DNA of 48,728 nt, taken from NCBI RefSeq assembly GCF_027484945.1, contig NZ_JAIXRZ010000065.1, positions 1-48,728 of the forward strand, given 5' to 3'. A model generated the notes under the pieces. That model ran no database searches, had not been told where the DNA came from, and saw only the letters and a list, made by a program, of their open reading frames with translations. The stretch is from Flavobacterium sp. GTDB taxonomy: Bacteria > Bacteroidota > Bacteroidia > Flavobacteriales > Flavobacteriaceae. Below are positions 31,153 to 38,753 of the stretch, piece after piece. Both the position numbers and the translations under genes were made by a program. The first letter of the stretch is position 1, and each line of letters opens with the position of its first letter.

Positions 31153-31971
31153 TTAGTTTTTGATAAATTTCTTAACCGCTTTACCTGCTTCTGTCTCAAT
31201 GTTTACCATGTAAACGCCTGCTTGTAAATCACTTGTATTTACAGCGATATCCTCAGTGCCATTAGCCGCTACAGTTTTAATAGTTCTTCCGTTGATGTCA
31301 ACGATAGAAACACTATTGATTGCTGTAGTATTGCCATTTTTAATGTTTAACACATTGTTCACTGGGTTAGGGAATGTTGTAAATGAAGAAGATAAAACTT
31401 CATTAACACCTAAATTACCAGAAACCACTACATCATCAACCGATAATGAGTCAGCATCATTTCCTACATAGTCAAATTGAATTTTCACATTTGAATTACC
31501 AACATAAGGTGTTAAATCCAAAGAAATCGCTAATGTCTCATAGTCAGTATACACACCATAATCTTCTTCTGCCCATAAAACAGTCCAAGTGGTACCACCG
31601 TCAATTGAAACACGTGCTAATAAATCGCCGTTTGGAAATGGATCTACTTGATATTCGTATCCAATTTTAATGTTGAAATTCCAACTAGCATCAGAATAAC
31701 CCGCCAAACTGAAAGAAGGACTCGTTAAAGCCGCATCATTGTCTTGTGCAATCCAAGCAATACATGCCGATTTACCACCTGTGATGTTGAAGGTAGCTTG
31801 GCCAGAAGCATTGAAGATTGTTGTAGTAAAACCCCATGGGCGTGTGGGCACTAAAGTGGTAGCATCCCATCCCGTTGGAGGCCATGTAGTTCCTTGGAAA
31901 TCCTCAGTTAAAACCTGAGCCGTTCCGAATAAAGAAACTAGTAATGTTAAAGAAAGTAAAAGTTTTTTCAT
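31153..31971 (-). CDS. secreted choice-of-anchor J protein with T9SS sorting domain
   Basis: A 272-residue secreted protein. Residues 1-19 are a signal peptide (ending LFGTAQ). Residues about 20-190 look like the choice-of-anchor J / cleaved-adhesin beta-sandwich (TEDFQGTTWPPTGWDATT at the start, then a DYVGNDADSLSVDDVVVSG end strand). After a short linker, residues about 200-272 are a type A T9SS C-terminal domain: FPNPVNNVLNIK, then VDINGRTIK, then LQAGVYMVNIETEAGKAVKKF. The CTD would direct the protein through the SprA translocon and be removed or anchored at the surface. The ligand is unknown; adhesion is plausible. A strong promoter lies upstream. Confidence 0.9.
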   Translation of the reverse strand: MKKLLLSLTLLVSLFGTAQVLTEDFQGTTWPPTGWDATTLVPTRPWGFTTTIFNASGQATFNITGGKSACIAWIAQDNDAALTSPSFSLAGYSDASWNFNIKIGYEYQVDPFPNGDLLARVSIDGGTTWTVLWAEEDYGVYTDYETLAISLDLTPYVGNSNVKIQFDYVGNDADSLSVDDVVVSGNLGVNEVLSSSFTTFPNPVNNVLNIKNGNTTAINSVSIVDINGRTIKTVAANGTEDIAVNTSDLQAGVYMVNIETEAGKAVKKFIKN

Positions 31972-31997
31972 GTGTTTAAAATTTATTAATTACAAAG

Positions 31998-32027
31998 CAA
32001 AGTTAGCAATTTATCATTTCCAAACAA
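31998..32027 (-). promoter_or_regulatory. promoter of the T9SS cargo gene
   Basis: On the minus strand TTG (32027-32025), 19 bases, then TAACTTTG (32005-31998), 26 bases before the ATG. Both boxes match the Bacteroidota consensus. Confidence 0.75.
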
Positions 32028-32069
32028 TTTTTTTTACCTTTATTGCTGTTAATTTTTATGAATTTTTTT

Positions 32070-32414
32070 ATGAAACTTATTCTAAGAGTGGTTATTACAG
32101 CTTTGCTAGTGCTAATTTTACCTTATTTTTTTAAAGGTATCGAAGTAAATTCCTTGGTTACCGCATTTAAAGTTGCCCTAGTTTTGGGGTTGTTGAATTT
32201 TTTTATCAAACCTATTTTTGTATTTTTTACACTGCCTTTTACCGTTTTTAGCTTGGGTCTCTTTTTGTTGGTCATCAACGGAATGATTATTATGCTTTGC
32301 GATTATTTTGTTAAAGGATTTGATGTTCAAAATATCGGTTGGGCCATCTTGTTTAGTGTGGTGTTGTCGCTTTCACAATCTTTGGTTTATAAACTCACCG
32401 AAGTAAAAAAATAA
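32070..32414 (+). CDS. phage-holin-4-like (superfamily IV) small membrane protein
   Basis: A 114-residue protein from the ATG at 32070 (an ATG at 32058 is also in frame). It has four hydrophobic helices (about 4-20, 29-50, 54-76 and 88-105). The family pattern is visible in the repeated FFIKPIFVFFTLPFTVFSLG and LFLLVINGMIIMLCD segments. Despite the family name these are chromosomal proteins of nearly all Bacteroidota, with no prophage context here and no proven lytic role. A near-consensus -7 (TACCTTTA, 32035-32042) precedes it. The gene is divergent from the T9SS cargo. Confidence 0.8.
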   Translation: MKLILRVVITALLVLILPYFFKGIEVNSLVTAFKVALVLGLLNFFIKPIFVFFTLPFTVFSLGLFLLVINGMIIMLCDYFVKGFDVQNIGWAILFSVVLSLSQSLVYKLTEVKK

Positions 32415-32440
32415 GACTTTAAAAATCAATAGTCTAAAAC

Positions 32441-32471
32441 TTGGACGGGTTGTAGAAAAGTTATACTTTTG
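32441..32471 (+). promoter_or_regulatory. promoter of tig
   Basis: TTG (32441-32443), 20 bases, then TACTTTTG (32464-32471). The start point would fall about 30 bases before the tig ATG. Confidence 0.75.
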
Positions 32472-32508
32472 CAACCCGATTTTAGTTAGTAAAAATTAGT
32501 ACAATCTC

Positions 32509-33843
32509 ATGAATATTACAAGAAATAATGTGGACGCTTTAAATGCAGTAGTAACTGTAGAAGTGAACAAAAGCGACTATGCAGACAAAGTTCAGGCTGT
32601 TTTAACCAACTACCGCAAAACCGCAAATATCCCAGGATTCCGCAAAGGTGCAGTGCCCATGGGTCTTATCCAAAAGCAATACGGCAAAGCAGTGTTATTG
32701 GATGAAGTGAACAAATTATTACAAGAAAGCTTGAATAATTATTTGGTCGAAGAGAAACTAGATATTCTCGGGAATCCACTGCCCAAAGTAACTGACGATT
32801 TTAACTGGGATACCGATGACTTTAAATTTGAATTCGAATTGGGACTCGCACCCGAGTTTGCAGTTGATTTATCGGCAAAAACGAATGTGGTAAAATACAC
32901 CGTAGTAGCCGATGAAACGATGTTGAATGCACAAATTGCGCGTATACAAAAACAATACGGTAAAGTAATTGCCAAAGACACCGTAGCCGAAGGAAATGAT
33001 GTAGCAGGTATTTTTGCCAATGAAGCGCGTGGTATTAATAATCGCACTACACTGGATTTGGAAGATTTAGCCGATAAAAAAGCAGTAAAAGCGATTTTAG
33101 GTAAAAAAGTTGGCGAAGTTGTGACACTCAATACAAAAGGATTGTTCAAAGATGATCACAAATTGATGGATGTATTAAATATCGGTCATGATGATGTACA
33201 CGGTTTAGCTATTGATGTAACATTTACTATTGACGAAGTAATCGGTTATGAGCCTGCCCATCTAGACCAAGAATTGTTTGATCGCTTATTTGGTCCTCAA
33301 ACGGTAACGTCTGTTGACGAAATGAAAGCAAAAATAAAAGAAGATGCGGAGCGCCAATTTGTGCAACAAGCCGATCAAAAATACTTGAACGATGTAACGG
33401 AGTTTTTAGTAGAATCGACCAAGTTTGATTTGCCTGCCGCTTTTCTAAAAAAATGGATCCAAACAAACGGTGAAAACCCTATTGCAGCTGAAGAGGCCGA
33501 AATTGAATACGAGCGCTCTGAAAAAGGCTTGCGTTATCAATTGATTGAAGGAAAAATCATGAAAGATCATAACCTTCAGATTACATTTGATGAATTAAAA
33601 GACTATACCGGAGGCTTAATCAAACAACAAATGGCGCAATTTGGCCAAATGAATCCAACGGAGGAAGATATCCAAGGGATTGTAGCACGTGTAATGACAA
33701 ATCAAGATGAAGTACGTCGCCTTTCGGAACAAGTGATGAATCAAAAAATGTTGGATTTATTTAAAACCAAAGTAAAAGCCAAAAACAAAGAAGTGAACTA
33801 CGAAGACTTTGTGAAAGCAATGTATGGAGAGTTGAAACACTAA
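32509..33843 (+). CDS. tig: trigger factor, ribosome-associated chaperone
   Basis: Trigger factor binds the ribosome exit tunnel and shields nascent chains. The 444-residue product carries the ribosome-binding loop IPGFRKGAVP (residues 41-50; canonical GFRKGxxP). The long helical C-terminal arms (about 255-430) are evident from Glu/Lys/Gln-rich stretches. The middle segment (about 150-240) where the FKBP-type PPIase domain normally sits lacks the usual aromatic pocket pattern, so prolyl isomerase activity is doubtful; this degeneration is frequent in Bacteroidota trigger factors. The gene has its own promoter and terminator and precedes clpP and clpX, a common chaperone-protease neighbourhood. 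Confidence 0.94.
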   Translation: MNITRNNVDALNAVVTVEVNKSDYADKVQAVLTNYRKTANIPGFRKGAVPMGLIQKQYGKAVLLDEVNKLLQESLNNYLVEEKLDILGNPLPKVTDDFNWDTDDFKFEFELGLAPEFAVDLSAKTNVVKYTVVADETMLNAQIARIQKQYGKVIAKDTVAEGNDVAGIFANEARGINNRTTLDLEDLADKKAVKAILGKKVGEVVTLNTKGLFKDDHKLMDVLNIGHDDVHGLAIDVTFTIDEVIGYEPAHLDQELFDRLFGPQTVTSVDEMKAKIKEDAERQFVQQADQKYLNDVTEFLVESTKFDLPAAFLKKWIQTNGENPIAAEEAEIEYERSEKGLRYQLIEGKIMKDHNLQITFDELKDYTGGLIKQQMAQFGQMNPTEEDIQGIVARVMTNQDEVRRLSEQVMNQKMLDLFKTKVKAKNKEVNYEDFVKAMYGELKH

Positions 33844-33865
33844 TCAAAAATAATTCTTATATTTG

Positions 33866-33899
33866 AGCGTCAATGTCGGTCCGATTTTGGCGCTTTTTT
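33866..33899 (+). terminator. rho-independent terminator of tig
   Basis: Stem AGCGTCAA (33866-33873) with TTGGCGCT (33887-33894), one GU pair, followed by a T run. Confidence 0.8.
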
Positions 33900-33904
33900 A
33901 TTTT

Positions 33905-34021
33905 GAAGCCAATCCGGCTGTTTGCTCTATCTTTTGTTGTTTTGCTTTTTAGTAAATTACTAAAAACAGTACAAGTATATCGGCAACAAAACAACAAAAG
34001 GATGCTGCTCCCATCCGGGCT
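33905..34021 (-). ncRNA. Flavo-1-like structured RNA element
   Basis: Read on the minus strand, this element starts AGCCCGGATGGGAGCAGCAT, then a C and CTTTTGTTGTTTTG. It has a variable loop, then the exact complement CAAAACAACAAAAG, then an AGAGCAAACAGCCGGAT-type 3' part closing with GGCTTC. The 14-bp arms lie at 33933-33946 and 33986-33999 on the plus strand, with a loop that differs from the arms in composition. This block order (AGCCC-GGAT, CATCCTTTTGT, long hairpin, ACAAAAGATA, closing AGC) is what I recall of the Flavo-1 RNA motif common in Flavobacterium intergenic regions. Function unknown. No minus-strand promoter was recognised. Confidence 0.68.
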
Positions 34022-34087
34022 AAACCAAAAGCATTCAACAGGATGAGGTCTTTAAAAAAATGCCAATGTTGAACAAAAATTGTACAA

Positions 34088-34115
34088 AATTTAAAATTTC
34101 TAATTTAAAATTTCT
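34088..34115. repeat. tandem AT-rich 14-mer, two copies
   Basis: AATTTAAAATTTCT occurs twice in tandem (34088-34101 and 34102-34115), 12 bases before the clpP ATG. It falls where the clpP 5' leader would be and has no recognisable promoter boxes of its own. Confidence 0.6.
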
Positions 34116-34126
34116 AATTCATACAC

Positions 34127-34813
34127 ATGGACTTCGGAAAAGATACGAGAGCAAGACTCGAAATGGCAAATCAGTTTAAAAAGTTTGCAACAAAAAAGCA
34201 GGGTGTAAATAGCCTATATTATGATAAAATCATAGCGGGAATGACGCCCTACATTATTGAAGAGCGACAATTGAATGTTTCTCAACTGGATGTTTTTTCC
34301 CGTTTGATGATGGACCGTATTATCTTTCTTGGAACTGGAGTAGACGATTATGTAGCCAATATTATTCAAGCGCAGTTATTGTTTTTGGAGAGTGTTGATG
34401 CGTCAAAGGATATTCAAATTTATATTAATTCACCCGGAGGTAGTGTTTATGCGGGCTTAGGTATTTATGATACGATGCAATATGTAAAACCCGATGTTGC
34501 CACTATCTGTACCGGTATGGCGGCTTCGATGGGTGCAGTATTGTTGTGTGCTGGTGCTGAAGGAAAACGTTCGGCCTTACCGCATTCTCGCGTTATGATT
34601 CATCAACCTTCTGGCGGTGCACAAGGGGTAGCCACTGATATGGAAATTAATTTGAAAGAAATGTTGAAGCTCAAAGAAGAGTTGTATCAAATTATTTCTA
34701 ATCATTCTGGACAATCGTTTGATAAAGTGTACAAAGATTCAGAACGCGATTACTGGATGATTGCTGATGAAGCAAAAGAATACGGGATGATCGATGAAGT
34801 TTTGCGAAGATAA
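34127..34813 (+). CDS. clpP: ATP-dependent Clp protease proteolytic subunit
   Basis: ClpP forms the tetradecameric serine-protease chamber fed by ClpX or ClpA/C. The 228-residue product has the Ser-His-Asp triad at Ser134 (CTGMAASMGA), His159 (RVMIHQPSGG) and Asp208 (DSERDYWM). INSPGGSVYAGLGIYDTMQY is the oxyanion/handle region. A Bacteroidota-type N-terminal extension (about residues 1-35) precedes the conserved IIEERQ start and may be processed. clpX follows after 52 bases that contain short imperfect repeats of AGTTTACAGT/AGTTTATAG, consistent with an operon. No clear -7/-33 pair was found upstream. Confidence 0.97.
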   Translation: MDFGKDTRARLEMANQFKKFATKKQGVNSLYYDKIIAGMTPYIIEERQLNVSQLDVFSRLMMDRIIFLGTGVDDYVANIIQAQLLFLESVDASKDIQIYINSPGGSVYAGLGIYDTMQYVKPDVATICTGMAASMGAVLLCAGAEGKRSALPHSRVMIHQPSGGAQGVATDMEINLKEMLKLKEELYQIISNHSGQSFDKVYKDSERDYWMIADEAKEYGMIDEVLRR

Positions 34814-34865
34814 TTCAATTTATAGTTTACAGTCACAGTTTATAGCGACTGCCAATTAATTAACA

Positions 34866-36095
34866 ATGGCTAAAGAAATTTTAGAATGCTCTTTTTGCGG
34901 GCGAAAAAAACCAGAAACGAATCTTTTGATTGCTGGAATTAATGCACACATTTGTGATCGTTGTATCGAGCAAGCACATGGAATTGTAGTGGAGGAAATT
35001 CGCACTAATAATCCAACAAAATTACCTACAGACCTAGTTTTACAACGGCCAAAAGAAATTAGAGCTTTTCTTGATCAATATGTGATAGGTCAAGAACAAA
35101 CCAAAAAAGTATTGGCTGTTGCAGTTTACAATCATTACAAACGTTTGATTCAACCCCAAGCTACCGACGAAGTGGAAATTGAAAAGTCCAATATTGTTAT
35201 GGTTGGACAAACAGGTACAGGTAAAACGTTGGTTGCAAAAACAATTGCACGGATGTTGGATGTGCCCTTAGCTATTGTAGACGCTACGGTACTTACAGAG
35301 GCGGGTTATGTTGGTGAAGATGTAGAGAGTATATTAACGCGTTTGCTTCAAGCGGCCGATTACGATTTGGCTAAAGCTGAACGGGGTATCGTTTTTATCG
35401 ATGAGATTGATAAAATTGCCCGAAAAAGCGACAATCCATCCATAACGCGTGACGTTTCGGGCGAAGGGGTGCAACAAGCATTGTTAAAATTGCTCGAAGG
35501 AACAATAGTGAATGTTCCCCCTAAAGGAGGCCGTAAACACCCCGATCAAAAATTTGTGGAAGTGAATACGCAAAACATATTGTTTATCGCTGGAGGGGCA
35601 TTTGATGGAATCGAACGCGTTATTTCTAAACGATTGAACCGTCAAGCAATGGGGTATAGTACCACCCAAAAAGAAGCAATCGATAAAGACAATTTGCTGC
35701 AATATATTATTCCAAAAGACTTAAAAGATTTTGGTTTAATTCCAGAAATTATTGGTCGTTTACCCGTATTAACGCACATGGATCCCTTGGATAGACCTAC
35801 CTTACGGGCGATTTTGACCCAACCGAAAAATGCCTTAATTAAGCAATATGAAAAATTATTTGCTATGGATGAGGTGCAACTATCGATAAGCGAAGAAGCA
35901 CTCGATTATATTGTAGACAAAGCTTTGGAGTATAAACTCGGTGCGCGTGGACTACGTTCGTTATGCGAGGCAATCCTTACCGATGCCATGTATGAAATGC
36001 CGAGTAATGATGAAAAGGTCTTAGACATCAATAAAGAATATGCAGAACATGCACTAAGTAAAAACTTATTAAAACGGTTAGAAATTGCTTCTTAA
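34866..36095 (+). CDS. clpX: ATP-dependent Clp protease ATP-binding subunit ClpX
   Basis: ClpX is the AAA+ unfoldase that recognises tagged substrates and threads them into ClpP. The 409-residue product starts with the zinc-binding domain (Cys8, Cys11, Cys30, Cys33). The Walker A motif is GQTGTGKT (about residues 118-125), the Walker B motif is [10 protein letters not shown] (about 177-186), and the substrate-contact GGRKHPDQ loop and GYVGEDVE pore loop are present. The C-terminal [19 protein letters not shown] is the sensor-2 region. It lies 52 bases after clpP and ends at a strong terminator. Confidence 0.98.
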   Translation: MAKEILECSFCGRKKPETNLLIAGINAHICDRCIEQAHGIVVEEIRTNNPTKLPTDLVLQRPKEIRAFLDQYVIGQEQTKKVLAVAVYNHYKRLIQPQATDEVEIEKSNIVMVGQTGTGKTLVAKTIARMLDVPLAIVDATVLTEAGYVGEDVESILTRLLQAADYDLAKAERGIVFIDEIDKIARKSDNPSITRDVSGEGVQQALLKLLEGTIVNVPPKGGRKHPDQKFVEVNTQNILFIAGGAFDGIERVISKRLNRQAMGYSTTQKEAIDKDNLLQYIIPKDLKDFGLIPEIIGRLPVLTHMDPLDRPTLRAILTQPKNALIKQYEKLFAMDEVQLSISEEALDYIVDKALEYKLGARGLRSLCEAILTDAMYEMPSNDEKVLDINKEYAEHALSKNLLKRLEIAS

Positions 36096-36117
36096 AAAAA
36101 AGTAAATAATCAAATTG

Positions 36118-36158
36118 CCCTAAAAAATAATCACTTTATTTTTTGGGGTATTTTTTTT
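36118..36158 (+). terminator. rho-independent terminator of clpX
   Basis: A 13-bp stem (36118-36130 with 36136-36148, A/T-rich with a CCC/GGG base and one GU pair), 5-base loop, then T-rich 36149-36158. The rest of 36096-36199 has no gene. Confidence 0.82.
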
Positions 36159-36199
36159 GAAAAAGGGAAATGCCCGTTTTGCTAGTACGCAATAATGGT

Positions 36200-36346
36200 T
36201 TAACTAGGTGTAGTAAAGTTTTGTATCGGTAGGTTGGGTTCTTCGATGGTTTTAAGATCAACACATCTGCGTCCATAGCATTTCATGCGTTTAGGTCCGC
36301 ACGAGAGCAAAGAAAGTATACCAATTAGTACTAGAATTCTTCTCAT
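36200..36346 (-). CDS. small lipoprotein (48 residues) coupled to the GH3 gene
   Basis: A short open frame of 48 codons. It begins MRRILVLIGILSLLSCGPKR: two arginines, a hydrophobic core and a lipobox LLSC|G with the lipid-bearing cysteine at residue 16. The mature part is only 33 residues and contains MKCYGRRCV with two more cysteines and an acidic/proline tail. Its ATG (36346-36344) directly abuts the GH3 stop codon with no gap, so the two are translationally linked. Codon usage is like its neighbours. Small lipoproteins of this type are often missed in flavobacterial annotation. I know of no function. Confidence 0.72.
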   Translation of the reverse strand: MRRILVLIGILSLLSCGPKRMKCYGRRCVDLKTIEEPNLPIQNFTTPS

Positions 36347-37867
36347 TTACTTTTTCTCTTTTTGAAGTGCTAATAATTCTTCTACATACGTTCTTTGGTT
36401 GGATAAACGCGGAATTTTATGTTGTCCACCCAATTTGTTTCGTTCCTTCAACCAATCGTAAAATAGGTTTTCTCGGGCTACTTCCAACTTTAATGGGTTT
36501 AGCGTCATGTTGTGATACCGTTTGGCTTCATAATCAGAATTAACCGATTGCAAATTGGTATCTAGGAGTTGTGCAAATGCGGCAATCGATTCGGGTGCCT
36601 TTTCAAATTCGACAATCCACTCATGCGCTCCTTTTTCTTTATTTTTCATAAAAATGGGAGCTACTGTGTAGTCTTTAATTGTACATTTTAACTCCTTACA
36701 GGTTAACGCTAATGCTTTGTCGGCATTTTCCACCATTAATTCTTCCCCAAATACATTGATGTGATGTTTGGTTCGCCCTGTAACGCGAATACGATAGGGG
36801 CTGATGGAGGTAAAACGCACGGTATCACCAATCATATAGCGCCACAGTCCCGAATTGGTCGTGATAACAACCGCATAGTTGGTCTCCAATTCAACCTCTG
36901 CCAATCGGATGATTTTTTCATGAGGCGTTCCCAAGGTGTTCATTGGGATAAATTCATAAAAAATCCCATAATCAAGCATTAAAAGCAAATCACTGGAATA
37001 ATTTAAATCCTGAATAGCAAAAAAACCTTCGCTAGCATTGTAAATCTCATAGTATTTAAAATCGCTTTTAGGAAGCAGTTGTTTGTAGGGTTCACGATAG
37101 GGTTCAAAACTCACCCCTCCATGAAAATATACTTCTAGATTGGGCCATAATTCTAATAAATGACTGTGATTGGTCTCGTTTAAAATACGTTGCATTAAAA
37201 CCATCATCCACGAGGGCACTCCCGCAAAACTAGTTACATTTTCATTTTTAGTTTCCTGAATAATGGCTGCCAATTTGGATTCCCATTCGCTCATCAACGA
37301 TGTTTTATTGCTGGGAGTACTACTAAATTCGGCCCAAAGCGGCATATTTTCAATAAGAATAGCTGATAAATCTCCAAAATACGAATTGTTGTTGGCATAA
37401 ATTTGAGAGCTCCCTCCTAAACGTAAACTTTTTCCCAAAAACAAACCCGATTCGGGATTGTTATGAAGATACATGGCGAGTAAATCTTTACTGCCTTTGT
37501 AATGGCAATCCTCTAGGGCTTCACTACTAACGGGGATAAATTTACTCTTTGCGTTAGTGGTACCACTGGATTTAGCAAACCATTTGATAGGCGAATGCCA
37601 AAATATATTTTGATACCCTTTACGCGTTTCTTCGATTAACGGTTCCAGGTCTTCATAATAGGATACGGGAACCCGATCAATAAAAGTTTGGTAACTCGTA
37701 ACCGATTTAAAATCATACTTATTCCCGATGACCGTCTCCTCACAATTGCGAATAAGATTCAAAAGTAACTCCTCTTGAACTTCATTGGGGTATTTTAAAA
37801 ACAGTTCAATCTGATGAATGCGTTGTTTTAAAACCCACGAGGCAATAGAATTGATTATGGGAAACAT
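36347..37867 (-). CDS. GH3 family protein (acyl-adenylate/amino-acid conjugating type)
   Basis: A 506-residue protein of the GH3 family, best known in plants for joining amino acids to auxin or jasmonate through an acyl-adenylate. The three ATP-binding motifs are present: SSGTTNAKSKFIPVS (about residues 100-114), YNASEGFFAIQD (about 279-290) and IGDTVRFTS with the following GRTKHHINVFGEE (about 350-377). The fold belongs to the ANL adenylating superfamily. Bacteroidota members have no established substrate; conjugation of an amino acid to an acyl acid is only inference. It is divergent from the DUF2797 gene and is followed without a gap by a small lipoprotein gene. Confidence 0.88.
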   Translation of the reverse strand: MFPIINSIASWVLKQRIHQIELFLKYPNEVQEELLLNLIRNCEETVIGNKYDFKSVTSYQTFIDRVPVSYYEDLEPLIEETRKGYQNIFWHSPIKWFAKSSGTTNAKSKFIPVSSEALEDCHYKGSKDLLAMYLHNNPESGLFLGKSLRLGGSSQIYANNNSYFGDLSAILIENMPLWAEFSSTPSNKTSLMSEWESKLAAIIQETKNENVTSFAGVPSWMMVLMQRILNETNHSHLLELWPNLEVYFHGGVSFEPYREPYKQLLPKSDFKYYEIYNASEGFFAIQDLNYSSDLLLMLDYGIFYEFIPMNTLGTPHEKIIRLAEVELETNYAVVITTNSGLWRYMIGDTVRFTSISPYRIRVTGRTKHHINVFGEELMVENADKALALTCKELKCTIKDYTVAPIFMKNKEKGAHEWIVEFEKAPESIAAFAQLLDTNLQSVNSDYEAKRYHNMTLNPLKLEVARENLFYDWLKERNKLGGQHKIPRLSNQRTYVEELLALQKEKK

Positions 37868-37908
37868 AATTAAAATGTTGAATTATGAATTAAGAATGAT
37901 AACTTTAC

Positions 37909-37916
37909 CAAATATA
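37909..37916 (-). promoter_or_regulatory. -7 element for the GH3-lipoprotein unit
   Basis: Minus-strand TATATTTG lies 41 bases upstream of the GH3 ATG, in the 69-base divergent region shared with the DUF2797 gene. No TTG -33 was found. Confidence 0.45.
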
Positions 37917-37936
37917 CTACTATTTATAAATTTAGC

Positions 37937-38737
37937 ATGATATACGAAGGCATACTAACCAAAATGCAAACCGAATACCAAAATCCAATTCAATACTACT
38001 TGGTGTTTGAACACGCATTTTTACATATGAATCAACTTCTGGGTAAATCTATTGAAATTCATCATACCGGTTACCAATGTTTGAATTGTAGTAAAAAGAA
38101 AAAAATCTTCCGACAGGGTTTTTGCTATGATTGTTTTATGAATAGTGCTTCTGCGGGTGATTGGATTATAAAACCCGAACTAAGTAAGGCCCATTTGGAC
38201 ATTGAAGATCGCGATTTAGCTTATGAAAAACGGGTTCAATTGCAACCCCATATTGTGTATTTAGCGTTGTCTAGTGAAGTCAAAGTAGGCGTAACTCGAA
38301 AAACGCAAGTGCCTACACGCTGGATTGATCAAGGCGCAATTCAGGCATTGCCCATAATTGAAGTGCCCAATCGGTACTTAGCGGGAATTACAGAAGTTGC
38401 CTTAAAAAGTTACTTTGCTGATAAAACCAATTGGCAAAAAATGCTTAAAAATGAAGTTCCTGTTGTAGATTTATTGGCAGAACGCGAAAAAATTGCTTCG
38501 ATTTTACCTGCCGAAGTGCTTGATTTTTTTCATCCAACACCGGATGATTTGTTTGATTTGCACTATCCGGTTATGCATTATCCAGCTAAAGTGACGAGTC
38601 TGAATTTGGAAAAAACCCCGCAATATACAGGTCAATTACAAGGAATCAAAGGACAGTATCTGATCTTCGATGACCAAACCGTGTTTAATGTGCGGACGTA
38701 TGAAGGTTTTGAAGTACGTCTACAAATAGATAAGTAA
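37937..38737 (+). CDS. DUF2797 domain protein with zinc-ribbon-like cysteines
   Basis: A 266-residue DUF2797 protein. Cys48, Cys51, Cys63 and Cys66 (CLNCSKKKK and CYDC) form a likely zinc site. After it, HIVYLALSSEVKVGVTRKTQ, then QVPTRWIDQGA (about residues 106-137) resembles the core of GIY-YIG-type nuclease folds (Y, then a KVGxT segment, then a conserved Arg), a link I infer from pattern and not from a search. The family is widespread in Bacteroidota and Actinobacteria with no assigned function. It is divergent from the GH3 gene, and converges on the AsmA gene with 16 bases between. Confidence 0.85.
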   Translation: MIYEGILTKMQTEYQNPIQYYLVFEHAFLHMNQLLGKSIEIHHTGYQCLNCSKKKKIFRQGFCYDCFMNSASAGDWIIKPELSKAHLDIEDRDLAYEKRVQLQPHIVYLALSSEVKVGVTRKTQVPTRWIDQGAIQALPIIEVPNRYLAGITEVALKSYFADKTNWQKMLKNEVPVVDLLAEREKIASILPAEVLDFFHPTPDDLFDLHYPVMHYPAKVTSLNLEKTPQYTGQLQGIKGQYLIFDDQTVFNVRTYEGFEVRLQIDK

Positions 38738-38753
38738 GACGCACATTTTACCT

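Noticed and set aside
32070..32414. Prophage holin implying a phage region
   Set aside because: The holin-4-like family is chromosomal in Bacteroidota. No endolysin, integrase or structural phage gene is nearby.
33858..33865. TATATTTG just after tig as a clpP promoter
   Set aside because: It lies immediately before the tig terminator, so transcripts would end at once. It is most likely a chance match in AT-rich DNA.
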